This document shows, piece after piece, positions 40,085 to 49,576 of a DNA stretch of 54,424 nt (position 1 is its first letter; every line of letters starts with the position of its first letter). Source of the stretch: an uncultured Lachnospiraceae bacterium (GTDB taxonomy: Bacteria; Bacillota; Clostridia; Lachnospirales; Lachnospiraceae); NCBI GenBank assembly GCA_947384285.1, contig CANDGI010000020.1:1-54424 (forward strand), in the 5' to 3' direction. The position numbers and the translations under genes were made by a program. The notes beneath the pieces were generated by a model that searched no databases, was not told where the DNA came from, and saw only the letters and a list, made by a program, of their open reading frames with translations.

Positions 40085-40945
40085 TTATCTCTCAATCTTT
40101 AAGGTTCCGATTTGTTCAAAGGTAATCCCATGGTCTGATACGGCAGGATTTTTCAGGTTCCACAACAAAAACACCCCCGACGCCACAATCAAAAGCGTGG
40201 CCAGCATGGCTTTTATCACAGGAATCTTCTCTTTGAAAGCTTCCCAGGCCTTCCACCAAATGCGCCCTGGGCGTATCTGGCCCGCCGCTTCCTTCCTGGT
40301 TAAATGTTCGCAGATCTCATCACATTTTTTATAGCATTCCCAGATATCCTGGATGCGTCCCTGGGACAGGCATTTGGAGAAATCCGCCAGCTCCCGGATG
40401 CTTTTTTCCGCCAGCTCCTTTTGAAATAATTCCTGGACAAGGCCGCTGATCCGCTGCAGGCAATCCCTTTCCTGCACCTGCCAGTAATAATCCACTTCCG
40501 AGAAAAAATAGTTGAACCGGATTTCCAAAGCTTCATCCACCACAATATTGTCCTTCCGCAAGGCTTCATAGATAAAGCACAACGGCATATTCAACAGGAT
40601 AATCTGCTCCAGGATATTCTTCATCAAGGTAAGCCGTTCCTTTAAGCTGCGCTCCTGCTCCTGGAGGGTTTTTTGAAGGGTCTCCCCCTTGGCATATTGG
40701 AATACGATATAATATTTCCCATCTGCGTTAAAGCTCTCCTGCAGGTCCTTAAAGGCAATACTGGTATTTTTCTTGGTGGTGACTAATATCAGCTTTCTGG
40801 CCAATTCCCAATCCTTGACGCACACTACCGTATAGGCTTTCTGCCCCGCATCGTCCAGATCCTTTGCCACGTACAGGTCTAACGCATCGGAGGCCTTGCG
40901 CTTTTGGATGACCTCATAGCGTTTATCCAAAAATTTTATCAGCAT
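40085..40945 (-). CDS. Membrane-anchored pseudokinase of the CIS locus
   Basis: A 286-residue protein with a protein-kinase-like fold and a C-terminal membrane helix (about residues 243-264, KAMLATLLIVASGVFLLWNL). The N-lobe resembles a kinase (LDKRYEVIQKRKASDALDLYVAKDL ... AYTVVCVKDWELARKL), the hinge reads YYIVFQYAKGETL, and the catalytic loop region is EALRKDNIVVDEALEIRFNYF. The HRD aspartate and DFG motif are both missing, so phosphotransfer is unlikely. It starts right after the 585-residue gene (the ATG follows the stop by 2 bases) and precedes the MORN gene by 12. A role as a membrane-tethered scaffold is likely. Confidence 0.7.
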   Translation of the reverse strand: MLIKFLDKRYEVIQKRKASDALDLYVAKDLDDAGQKAYTVVCVKDWELARKLILVTTKKNTSIAFKDLQESFNADGKYYIVFQYAKGETLQKTLQEQERSLKERLTLMKNILEQIILLNMPLCFIYEALRKDNIVVDEALEIRFNYFFSEVDYYWQVQERDCLQRISGLVQELFQKELAEKSIRELADFSKCLSQGRIQDIWECYKKCDEICEHLTRKEAAGQIRPGRIWWKAWEAFKEKIPVIKAMLATLLIVASGVFLLWNLKNPAVSDHGITFEQIGTLKIER

Positions 40946-40949
40946 TCTA

Positions 40950-42707
40950 TCACCCCTGCCATTCTTCTTCCTTTTCCCGGACTACCACAAAGGTGGACGC
41001 TCCGATTTCCGGAAAAGAAGCGCTTGCTGCACTGACCCGGTATACCCCGGCGGTCTGCGGCGCGGTATACCTTCCATTTTTGTCAATGGCCCCGCCGTCC
41101 GCATCCTTCACGCCCCACAGTATCCTCTCATCCTGGAAGCCCTCGGAAACCGTAGTAAAGGTGATGGATTCCCCCACATGGAGGTTGGGAATATCCGGCT
41201 GGATATACAGTCTCTTCTTTTGGATTTCTAATTTTTCCACAGGCTGTTTCCAAGCAGTCCAGCGCACTCTCACTTTTTTTGCTTTCCCCCGCTTCACCAC
41301 CCGCATCCCGATTACAAAAGAGCCTTCCTCTGTCTCCAGCTTTGCGCCCAAGGATGCCGCAAAGCCATCCTTGGATGCAGGAAAGACAGAAGCATCCCCA
41401 AAAAAGCTTTCCTGCACCTGGCCAGGCTCCGGCTCCTCCTCATATCCCAGTACAAGGGACACCGGATGCAGGCCCAATCCATGCAGAATCCGCTGGGAAT
41501 AGACCACATCCCCCGGCTTTGCTTTTTCCAGATCCAGAACCGTCTCCCCACAGGCAGTTTCCACCTGCTGCGCCCGGCTCCCATTTTCATTTCCCCGAGG
41601 AAGCTTGCGGGCATTCTGCCTCTTTAACTTTTTTACATCCTCCGACAGCTGGTAAAAAAGGGCAGTGGAAATCTCCGTATGCTGGATGCATTGATGGAAG
41701 GGAAGGGGCTCAATCCGCTGGATAAGGCATAAGTCCGCCGTCCTCACCACATATATTTTTGCCAGATAAAGGCTTTGCCGGGACGCATCGTCCACCATCT
41801 GCTCCATTGCGCCTTTATAATACCGCTCCAGCAGAACCCTGCCTGCATCCTCCCTGCTGATGGTTCCCCGGCTGGATTTTGACTCCTGCATCGTGTATTC
41901 CCGGGTTCCCACTTTCAGGGAAAAGCTTCCGGGAACCAGGGAGGCTTCCGCTTGCACGTCATGGAGATAGGCTGCTTTCAAGGGATATTCCAGCACGTAT
42001 CTCTGACTTTCTGCGCAGCCCTTCTCCTGAAACTGCACCTTAAGGGAGGCTTCGTCCTGAAAGGTCAAAAAGGACAGGGATAATTCGTATTGGAGCGAAA
42101 TCTCCCGCTGCCCATCCTTCTCGATTTCAATCCGCAGCACACTCTCGTTTCCCATCTCCAGGTAACGGGGAAGCGTCTGGACGATACGCACCCCATTCCC
42201 GCAATAAACCTCCGTCCTGCCCTCATAGAGCCGCACCGGCGAGAACACTTCCCCTTCCGGCTCTGTCTGGGTCACAAACACCCGGTATGTTTCCCGGTAT
42301 TTGTTAAATTCCCCTTCTCCGCTGGGGGCGGCACCCAGGGCATTGTGCATCAATTCCACCGGCTTTTCCTGGTATTCCAGGCAGAGATAATAAAATCCCT
42401 TGTCCTCCTCCAAGGACAGCTGGCTGTCGTAGCCTTCCAAATCCACAATCTTTTTCACCAAGGGTTCATCCACCAGGATCTCCCTGCCTGCAAAGTCCAG
42501 CGCAATCCCCCGCTCCAGGGAAATGCTTTCATCGTCCACCTCCAATACATGAAGGCCGCACACAACCCCCTCTCCAAACAGGAAACGATTTATAGTCCGG
42601 CGTTTATCGTTAAAATATTTCTGCTCTGTCTCAAAGTCCTCCACAGACAATAATTTCCCGTAGAAATATCGGTTTCTTTCAAATGGAAAGCTCTTTAAAT
42701 TCTTCAT
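40950..42707 (-). CDS. CIS-associated 585-residue accessory protein with C-terminal Ig-like domain
   Basis: A protein with a distinctive N-terminus, FERNRYFYGKLLSVEDFETE ... NRFLFGEGVVCGLHVLEVD (about residues 9-58), which is remembered from other CIS and phage-tail-like loci but has no established job. The middle is beta-rich with a conserved helical stretch. The C-terminal 80 residues (LYIQPDIPNLHVGESITFTT ... GVYRVSAASASFPEIGASTF) read as a bacterial Ig-like domain. GGAGG lies 9 bases before the ATG. It follows tail protein I by 36 bases. It may decorate the baseplate or act as a spacer for a binding domain. Confidence 0.7.
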   Translation of the reverse strand: MKNLKSFPFERNRYFYGKLLSVEDFETEQKYFNDKRRTINRFLFGEGVVCGLHVLEVDDESISLERGIALDFAGREILVDEPLVKKIVDLEGYDSQLSLEEDKGFYYLCLEYQEKPVELMHNALGAAPSGEGEFNKYRETYRVFVTQTEPEGEVFSPVRLYEGRTEVYCGNGVRIVQTLPRYLEMGNESVLRIEIEKDGQREISLQYELSLSFLTFQDEASLKVQFQEKGCAESQRYVLEYPLKAAYLHDVQAEASLVPGSFSLKVGTREYTMQESKSSRGTISREDAGRVLLERYYKGAMEQMVDDASRQSLYLAKIYVVRTADLCLIQRIEPLPFHQCIQHTEISTALFYQLSEDVKKLKRQNARKLPRGNENGSRAQQVETACGETVLDLEKAKPGDVVYSQRILHGLGLHPVSLVLGYEEEPEPGQVQESFFGDASVFPASKDGFAASLGAKLETEEGSFVIGMRVVKRGKAKKVRVRWTAWKQPVEKLEIQKKRLYIQPDIPNLHVGESITFTTVSEGFQDERILWGVKDADGGAIDKNGRYTAPQTAGVYRVSAASASFPEIGASTFVVVREKEEEWQG

Positions 42708-42743
42708 GGATGCCTGCCTCCTTTTTTGGCCTTTCCCAGCAGT

Positions 42744-43928
42744 TCAGATGCCTTCTGCCTGAGCTGCCTCTATCTTTCTTCTTTCCTCCTCAGTTTTTGC
42801 ACCGCCCACTATGGATGGAATCAACGACTGGCCGTTCAGCTGCGCCCTCTGGTAGGAATTCAGCACACTATTGATCCCCAGATAGACATTCTTATCCAGA
42901 TAAATGTATGGCTTCAAAAAAATCAGATGGATCTCTAAATGGGCTGGTTTTATGTCTTCTATCATTTCTTTTAAAGCTCTCTGCTCCCGCCGGGTGGGAA
43001 CCGCTTCCTCCCGTATCAGCAGGTTCACCATGCAGGGGTGGCGGGCATACTGCCTTAGCAGTTTTTGATAGGATCCAGGTTGTCCCTTGTACTGCTCAAT
43101 CTCCCCATATTCTACAAAAATGGGGCGCTCCCCGGTAAAGGTTTCGATGAGGTTTTCCATATAAGCCCTTGTGCCCCGGATTAGGTTCTTCCTTACAATC
43201 CCCTGCAGGAGCTTTCGCAATTTTTCTTCCGGCCACAGGTGCACCTGGGAGATTCCCACCCACCCGGCCATCCATTTCAGGAATTCCAGCTCCGCCGTCT
43301 GCGGGTCAAGCTGGCAAGGCGCGGATCTTATCTCCTCATCCAGCTTCTGGTATACCCCCTCAAAAATACTTAAATATCGTTTTAAGAAATCATTTTCTGG
43401 TTGATTTTGATATATTTCTGGAAGATATTCAATAAAACTTTTATTTTCTGCATATATCTTCATATGGTAGATTTCCGGGATGGATGTCCCCTGTGGGAAA
43501 AGCTGGATTTCCATCCACAGATAACGCCCCCTGGCATGGTACAACAGGATATCCTGGGGATTTAATACGGAATGCGCCAAAAAGGGTTTCATGATCTTCC
43601 GCTTTTTGGCGGCATCCAGGCTGGCGCTTTTTATTACCTCAAGCCACTCCATCTGCTCTCCCTGGTAATAAACCTTGGGAGAATCGCTGCAATAAAAGAA
43701 AAAACGAATGGAATCGTCCCCATATCCCACGCTTTTTACAATGGCACGGTGCCACTGGTTCCCTTCCCTGCCGCTGTCCAAAAGACGGGTGAAAAATGTT
43801 CCCTGCTGGCCTTTGCCCCCATCCCATTGAATTCCTCTGTCGGTAAGGGAAATATGCTCCATATATCCGTGGAGGTAATCTCTTTTTTTATTAAACACAA
43901 AATATTTTAAAGCCCCCAAACCTTTCAC
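42744..43928 (-). CDS. Phage tail protein I-like baseplate protein
   Basis: A 394-residue baseplate protein. From about residue 165 it has the tail protein I/TIGR02242 domain: YLPEIYQNQPENDFLKRYLSIFEGVYQKLDEEI, then LEFLKWMAGWVGI, LRKLLQGIVRKNLIRGTRAYMENLIETFTG. The N-terminal part (about 1-160) is beta-rich with a distinct fold. The GTG start overlaps the stop of the upstream J-type gene by four bases (GTGA), so the two proteins are coupled. In P2-like tails, protein I connects the J wedge to the fibre. Here no fibre gene follows. Confidence 0.85.
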   Translation of the reverse strand: MKGLGALKYFVFNKKRDYLHGYMEHISLTDRGIQWDGGKGQQGTFFTRLLDSGREGNQWHRAIVKSVGYGDDSIRFFFYCSDSPKVYYQGEQMEWLEVIKSASLDAAKKRKIMKPFLAHSVLNPQDILLYHARGRYLWMEIQLFPQGTSIPEIYHMKIYAENKSFIEYLPEIYQNQPENDFLKRYLSIFEGVYQKLDEEIRSAPCQLDPQTAELEFLKWMAGWVGISQVHLWPEEKLRKLLQGIVRKNLIRGTRAYMENLIETFTGERPIFVEYGEIEQYKGQPGSYQKLLRQYARHPCMVNLLIREEAVPTRREQRALKEMIEDIKPAHLEIHLIFLKPYIYLDKNVYLGINSVLNSYQRAQLNGQSLIPSIVGGAKTEEERRKIEAAQAEGI

Positions 43929-46051
43929 CTCTCATCCGCCGTATAAATGCAGAATTCCAAGTCCTTTAAAAACGCCAATCCGTTGGGCGGCAGGCCGATA
44001 TCGCCGTTTGCCAGATACCAGCATCCCTTCCCACGGGCATTTACCGACAAGGATTTTACCTGGCCAACGCACGGCAGCGTATCTAAAATCCCGTACAGCA
44101 CGCTCAAATGCACCTGCTTTCCGATGTCCCATGTCCGTTCATCCAAATATTCCTTTACGGCTTCCTCCATCTTTTGCTCCGCATCCAAAAACTGGGGCTT
44201 TACCAGAACCTCACCGTAGACGTCCACCGCGATATATTCTGGATCTAAAAGGCGTATCCTGGTTCCCAGCATCTTTTGGCTCTGAAGAACTCTTGTTAAA
44301 TTCTGCTTATATTTCCTGCTCAACCCTTTATGCTGTCCGGGAAAACAGAAGGGCTGCACTACAATGGAAATCTCATTCTCTGAAACGTTCTTATCCCGTT
44401 CTTTCCATTCTCTGGGGGAAACCACACGGCTGTTTAGAATCAAAAGGCCTGGCGCCTTCCTTGCCAATGCTTCATAATCCCCATAGGTGATTCCTCGCCG
44501 AATCTCCTTTAATTCTCCGCAAAACCGTTCAAAGCACTGTGAAAGCTCCTCTTCATCCCGTCCGCCGCTGAACGCCCTGCTCTGCCTTACCAAAAGCTCC
44601 GGGTGCGGCCCGCATTCTTGAATCTGGCCTGCTTTGATATTTCCAGCGCTGCCAAGGCTCTGCCTCAGCCGGATAATCTTAATCTCTCCGCTGGGAGCCA
44701 GCCCCCGTTCACAATCGCCAAACAGAAGCTTTTCCCTTTCCGTATCCAGGATGTAGACGGCATCCTCCGGGGTGCATCCGTCAAAATCTTCTGCCTTTTG
44801 GTACCTGACATAGCAGCCTTCCTCCTTGTCATAGGCAAGAATTTCAAAATCATCATAGAGGATGTTGGAGACATTCAGGTCAAATTCCTGATTGGCAAAC
44901 TCATCCCCCCATCCCACAATCCTCTTTTCTTCCATTTCCCTTTCAAATACCGCCAGCAGGCAGCGGCGCTTCCCCTCTGCCCAGGCAGGCCGGGCAAACC
45001 AAAACCTGGTATCTCCTTCTTCCGTAGCCTCCCGGCTCTGCTCCTTTAGCAGGTGAAAGCCCCCTTCCCCTTCCAGATACAGCTCCACTCTGCCGGATTT
45101 TGCCAGATATAAGCTGCTCTTTAGGGAAAAACTCTCTTCTTCCTGGGAAAATTCCAGGGCAGCCTCTTCATAATCGCAGGCCGTATACTGCTGCCTGGCC
45201 TCCATTTCATTCAAATAAATATTCTGTATCAAGGGCGCCACATCCAGGTCGTTCTCCAACAAAGCCACACGAATCTGATAGGCTTTCAGCTGCGGCTCCT
45301 GAACCATTTCCTCCGCCGTATGGAACCGTATGGCGCCGCTCTGCAAAAAGCCATATGTCCAGTCAAAGTCCACCGCCAGCTCTTTCCAGCCCCCGGCGGC
45401 ATAATATTCCCATTTCAGCTTTGCCAGGGGGAGGAACCCTTCGTCGGCAGGATTCCTGGACACAGCGTACTCGGTGCAGATATCAAAATAAATATCCGTT
45501 TTCCACAGAGGGTTCAAAGGGCCGTCAAGGATAAAGCAGCACTGGTTCCCTTCCTTTGGCACTTCTCCAAAGGGATACAGCTTCATCTGCTTTGCCGCGT
45601 CATTTTCAATATGGTAATAGCCTTCTATCCCCTCTTTCTGGGCCATGCAGGCTCCAATGAGGTGGACCGGATGCAGCCACTCCTTTTCCACAAGCTCAAA
45701 GGGAATATCCTCCGCAAAAAACCGTGTGCCCTTTAAGAGCGGCGTCCGTCTCTGCGCCCCGGAAAAACCCAGCCCCCAAAAGGGCTCCGCCCCCACCGCG
45801 CCCACAGCCGGGCGCATACGATAGGGCCTCACCCCCAACAGCTTTAAATATTTTCGGCGCTTGGCCTGGCTTGGCTGGCTTAAATGGTACTGCTGCACCT
45901 CTGTCAGCCAAGAAAACAGCTGGATCAGGGTAATCCCTGGATCAGACGCATTGTAGCTGGTCCATTCCGGGTACTCCCTTGGGATATGGAATATCGCTTC
46001 TTTTTCAATTTCTCCATAGGACCTGCCGTCCAGCTTCCAATCATAAAGCAT
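43925..46051 (-). CDS. Putative baseplate assembly protein, J/gp6-like, smaller copy
   Basis: A 708-residue wedge protein of the TIGR02243/gp6 class. Its N-terminus has the family start ASDPGITLIQLFSWLTEVQQYHLSQPS (about residues 35-60), which fits the D-x-G-x-x-L-I-x-L-x-A/S-W signature of CIS baseplate proteins. The C-terminal part (GDYEALARKAPGLLILNSRVV, about 505; then IDVYGEVLVKPQFLDAEQKM, about 615) is the J core that joins neighbouring wedges. The start at 46051 has GAGGAA upstream. Two such genes in a row are usual in eCIS loci (Afp11 and Afp12 types). Confidence 0.88.
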   Translation of the reverse strand: MLYDWKLDGRSYGEIEKEAIFHIPREYPEWTSYNASDPGITLIQLFSWLTEVQQYHLSQPSQAKRRKYLKLLGVRPYRMRPAVGAVGAEPFWGLGFSGAQRRTPLLKGTRFFAEDIPFELVEKEWLHPVHLIGACMAQKEGIEGYYHIENDAAKQMKLYPFGEVPKEGNQCCFILDGPLNPLWKTDIYFDICTEYAVSRNPADEGFLPLAKLKWEYYAAGGWKELAVDFDWTYGFLQSGAIRFHTAEEMVQEPQLKAYQIRVALLENDLDVAPLIQNIYLNEMEARQQYTACDYEEAALEFSQEEESFSLKSSLYLAKSGRVELYLEGEGGFHLLKEQSREATEEGDTRFWFARPAWAEGKRRCLLAVFEREMEEKRIVGWGDEFANQEFDLNVSNILYDDFEILAYDKEEGCYVRYQKAEDFDGCTPEDAVYILDTEREKLLFGDCERGLAPSGEIKIIRLRQSLGSAGNIKAGQIQECGPHPELLVRQSRAFSGGRDEEELSQCFERFCGELKEIRRGITYGDYEALARKAPGLLILNSRVVSPREWKERDKNVSENEISIVVQPFCFPGQHKGLSRKYKQNLTRVLQSQKMLGTRIRLLDPEYIAVDVYGEVLVKPQFLDAEQKMEEAVKEYLDERTWDIGKQVHLSVLYGILDTLPCVGQVKSLSVNARGKGCWYLANGDIGLPPNGLAFLKDLEFCIYTADER

Positions 46052-46118
46052 ACTTCTGTTCCTCTTTTCAAACGCTAAAGTTCAGCCCCCGGCTTCCCTT
46101 CCGCCCATTGCCAATCTC

Positions 46119-49040
46119 CTACACCTCTATCTGTATCTCATGGTTTCCGCTCTCCGGCAGCAGATAGCGGGGAAGCTCTTCTTCCCCCGCTTCCACCTGA
46201 TCTGTGCGCCCCTTTAAAAATTTGCGCAAAGACAGCTGGCGGATATGCCTGATTCCCTCCACACGCTTTAGGGCATGCATCACCTGGTTCTTGCCTGGAA
46301 CCGTCCCAATCTCCCATCCTTCTCCATAAAAATTTCCTTCCAGAGGATGAAGAAACCGTTCCAGCTCCTTTGCAGCCCTTTTTCTCACCGAAATCGCCTC
46401 TTTCTCGTCCATCAGCGCAACGGTAACCTTCACATCCAGCCGGAGCATATCCGGCCTTACAATGGAAAACCTTCCAGTATCCAGAATATTTCCATCCATC
46501 TTTGCGGAAATAAATTCAAGAATCTGCATCCTTGCTTTCTCAAAGCTGTAAGGGTTTTCCTTATATTCTTCCGGCAGTATCACCAAGGTTACGTTTCCCG
46601 GCTGTTTCCTGCCATTTTGATCATGCCCCGAAAAACATTTTACTTTGCAAAGATTCCGAGCCGCTTCCCGTGCCATATCCTCATAATCCCTTGCGGAAAC
46701 GCAGCGGTAACCATGGCGCAGAATCTGCGCGTTCCTGTCCACCGCCTCCAACACCGTTTCCCTGGGGACTCCGCCCCCGGAAGCCACCGGGTTATAGCTG
46801 CTGTTGATAAATCCCACCGTCTGCTCCAAGCGGTTAATGTCCCCTTCCTTCAAGTTTCCCTTCTCGCCCTGGCAATGTTGATACCGGACACGCACCCTAA
46901 TATCCTCTGTCTCGTCAAAGCAGGCTTGATCCATATATTTTGGAAATGTGATAAGCCCCGTCTGGCGGTGGATGGAAAATTCTTTCCGTTCCCCGCTTTG
47001 GCTGTCCAAGCATTCCGCTTCTTCCCATTGCTCCCAGGCTGTCCCAAGCATTCCTTGGCGGTAATCCCATTTCTTGAATACCCATATTGCAATCTCTGCA
47101 ATATCCCCATAAGGGAGCTGTATGGTCTTTTCCTGTCCGTAAAGGGGAATCTGGTATTCCTCCTCCAAGGTTTCAACCCCCAGGATGCGGGCGCAGTTGG
47201 GACAAATCTTCTCTACTCTGGGACACCATTCCACCCTGTTTTTCTGGTGGTATCCATCCTCCTGATCCAGTATCCGCACCCAATACAGTTCCCGCCCAAA
47301 CAAATTTTCACGGCGCATGTCATAATTTCCCGACCAAGATATCATCCCCGTGTGATGGAACCGCTTTGTCCCATCAATAGGGTGCATCTCCTTCCATCCT
47401 CCTTCCCCCAGATATTCCCATTTTACCATGGGCATATCCTGGCGCATGGAGTCCTCCATCACAAACAGGAATTTCAGAGGCGCTCCCATAGGCGGCTGCA
47501 GAAATCCCAGATAACAGGCTGTTTTTTTATCTGGATTCCTCTGGCAGAAAGAAACGCGGTATCCCTCCCTTGCCATTTCTTTTTCTGAAATTTCTTCCCT
47601 TTGCAGATGGTTCCATTTTATGATGGCACGGGGAGTCAGAGGCTCCCTGCCATAGTCGTAAGAAAGCAATACCCTTCCAGCCAAAGGCACAATATAAGCC
47701 CCCCGGGTCTTATAAGCATTTCCTACCCGCAGAACCCTGGCACGTATGGCGTAGGTCTCCGCGGAACCCACCAACGCCCGCTGGATATCCCAAGGGCATA
47801 CAAACTCCATCCGCATCCGCGCTCCCCGAACATCCTCCTTTGGGGTAAACAGCTTTCCGTAAGCGCTCCCTCCTGGCAGCCTTGCCCACCCGTATCCATT
47901 GAAATATTCCCACAACACCTCCTGAATGGTAATGTCGTATTCTTTTTCCGGTATGAAATCCCTCTTTTTCATCACCGTCTTCCACCGTATCATTTCTTCC
48001 TGCTCTGCTTCCAGAGGAAGCTTTACAAAATCCAGGTCAAACTCTATCCGGATCATGGCTCCAGCTTTCCCCAGCACTTCCTCACTGGCAATGTAACATT
48101 CATCATAGAGAGACGGGGTTCTGCCAAATACAAAAAAATCTTCCATCTCCTGATCCATCCCGTTTCCATAGATGAAATCCGGCCCTATTCCCTGGCTTTT
48201 TATGGAAAGGGCGGGGGCGGAAAAATAAATCTGGGAAAACAGCTCTGGGTCTGAAATATCAGCCTGTATCACATACATGGATTGATATTCCTCCTTTACC
48301 GCTATCCCCTCCTCTCCCCCTGCAAGTTCAAAGAAAACAGCGCCATCCTCCGCTTTTCCATGGATGGGCCGAAACCCTTCCTTTGTCCCGTAGGAAAAAC
48401 AGATTTTCCCCTGCTCCACAGCCTGCTGCCAATCCTTTCCGTCCCCTGTGGCAGATTCCAGTTGAAAAGAAAACACAGCCTGTGCCCGGGACATAATTTC
48501 CAAGCCTTTTTCAAAGCAGAACACAATCTTATGCCGCTGCAGGTTAGGCCCCTTCCCCTGAAAGAGAAGAAAGGACATAGGCTCTTCCTGGTCTTTTTGG
48601 TATATCTGGTAAATGCCATCCTCCTGGGGGCGGCTCAAAAAGATGCGCTCCAGCTCCATCTGGCGCACGAACGCCTCCTCCTGGGTCTCGAATACCACCA
48701 TCTCCCCCTGGCCCTGGGATAAAAGCTTTGTCCCAGGCAAAACCTCCTCTTCCCCCTCATACCCCTGAGGCAGCGCAAAGGCAGCAAACCCCTCCGCCGG
48801 CCTGGCCGGAAGCATCTTTGCATGGAGCTCGTCAAAAAAGGAAAGCATATCCCCTGCCACAGTCAAGTTAAAACGTTTTACCGTATCGCACATCATATCT
48901 GCAAACAGAGAAGCCAGAGCCGTCCCGGCATCTGGATTTTTTGTATCGTAACGCCACTCTGGCACATACTGTTTCGCACATGTTTTCATATATTCAATGA
49001 TTTCTTCCCTTGTCCATCTTTCCTTTTTTGGAATATGCAT
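46119..49040 (-). CDS. Putative baseplate assembly protein, J/gp6-like, larger copy
   Basis: The larger wedge protein, 973 residues. The N-terminus reads KNPDAGTALASLFADMMCDTVKRFNLT (about residues 29-55), parallel to the start of the smaller copy. The C-terminal third has the J core: YRCVSARDYEDMAREAARNLCKVKCFSG (about 775) and RLDVKVTVALMDEKEAISVRKRAAKELERFLHPLEG (about 870). Start 49040 (ATG) is preferred because GAGGAGG-like bases lie upstream; an earlier in-frame ATG at 49139 would overlap the hairpin after gp25 and lacks a ribosome site. Confidence 0.88.
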   Translation of the reverse strand: MHIPKKERWTREEIIEYMKTCAKQYVPEWRYDTKNPDAGTALASLFADMMCDTVKRFNLTVAGDMLSFFDELHAKMLPARPAEGFAAFALPQGYEGEEEVLPGTKLLSQGQGEMVVFETQEEAFVRQMELERIFLSRPQEDGIYQIYQKDQEEPMSFLLFQGKGPNLQRHKIVFCFEKGLEIMSRAQAVFSFQLESATGDGKDWQQAVEQGKICFSYGTKEGFRPIHGKAEDGAVFFELAGGEEGIAVKEEYQSMYVIQADISDPELFSQIYFSAPALSIKSQGIGPDFIYGNGMDQEMEDFFVFGRTPSLYDECYIASEEVLGKAGAMIRIEFDLDFVKLPLEAEQEEMIRWKTVMKKRDFIPEKEYDITIQEVLWEYFNGYGWARLPGGSAYGKLFTPKEDVRGARMRMEFVCPWDIQRALVGSAETYAIRARVLRVGNAYKTRGAYIVPLAGRVLLSYDYGREPLTPRAIIKWNHLQREEISEKEMAREGYRVSFCQRNPDKKTACYLGFLQPPMGAPLKFLFVMEDSMRQDMPMVKWEYLGEGGWKEMHPIDGTKRFHHTGMISWSGNYDMRRENLFGRELYWVRILDQEDGYHQKNRVEWCPRVEKICPNCARILGVETLEEEYQIPLYGQEKTIQLPYGDIAEIAIWVFKKWDYRQGMLGTAWEQWEEAECLDSQSGERKEFSIHRQTGLITFPKYMDQACFDETEDIRVRVRYQHCQGEKGNLKEGDINRLEQTVGFINSSYNPVASGGGVPRETVLEAVDRNAQILRHGYRCVSARDYEDMAREAARNLCKVKCFSGHDQNGRKQPGNVTLVILPEEYKENPYSFEKARMQILEFISAKMDGNILDTGRFSIVRPDMLRLDVKVTVALMDEKEAISVRKRAAKELERFLHPLEGNFYGEGWEIGTVPGKNQVMHALKRVEGIRHIRQLSLRKFLKGRTDQVEAGEEELPRYLLPESGNHEIQIEV

Positions 49041-49069
49041 CCTGCCTGCCTCCTCTCTTCCTATACTTG

Positions 49070-49135
49070 GAAACTGCCGCAGAATAAAAGGTACAAATTG
49101 CCCATAAGTTGTGCATTTTATTTGGCGGCAGTTTC
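49070..49135 (-). other. Long hairpin between gp25 and the large baseplate gene
   Basis: GAAACTGCCGC (49070-49080) and GCGGCAGTTTC (49125-49135) are exact complements. The interior also pairs imperfectly (AATAAAAGGTAC against GTGCATTTTATT). It sits immediately after the gp25 stop in an otherwise tightly packed operon. No T-run follows, so it may set relative expression of upstream and downstream genes by RNA processing or partial termination. Confidence 0.6.
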
Positions 49136-49549
49136 TCACTCCCCTTCATTGATATAAAAAGGATATACCATGTTATAGGGGTTATTGGTAGCGCGGACCA
49201 TGTAGCTGATAGAGACAAGAAGGCATCCCTGTTCCGCCCGTTCGTCGCTGACCGCGGCTTCTACCTTGCTGATTCTTGGCTCCCAACGCACCAGGGCGCG
49301 TTCCACCTCATTTTTCATGGCATACAGGGTGGTGTAATCTACAGTCTCAAAAGAATACTCCCAAATCCTGCACCCAAACTCTGGCTCCATCATCCGTTCC
49401 CCCCTGCGGGTGCCCAGGATAATCCGCACCGACTCCTGAATATTTTCTTCGCTGGAGGCCATCTTGATTCGTCCGGTGGCGCCGTCTACGGCAACCGGGA
49501 ATTTCCACCCTGATCCAAGAAAGGATCTTACGTTTTTTTCATGTTCCAT
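49136..49549 (-). CDS. Baseplate wedge protein gp25/GpW family
   Basis: The short, highly conserved wedge protein, 137 residues, that helps start sheath polymerisation. The family core is present: ASSEENIQESVRIILGTRRGERMMEPEFGCRIWEYSFE (about residues 30-68), with the EPEFG motif common to gp25/lysozyme-like baseplate proteins, and a closing beta part MVRATNNPYNMVYPFYI. GGAG lies 8 bases before the ATG. It lies between the spike gene and the large J-type gene, the normal CIS order. Confidence 0.93.
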   Translation of the reverse strand: MEHEKNVRSFLGSGWKFPVAVDGATGRIKMASSEENIQESVRIILGTRRGERMMEPEFGCRIWEYSFETVDYTTLYAMKNEVERALVRWEPRISKVEAAVSDERAEQGCLLVSISYMVRATNNPYNMVYPFYINEGE

Positions 49550-49576
49550 CTCTGCTCCATCCCTGCCTGAAATCCT

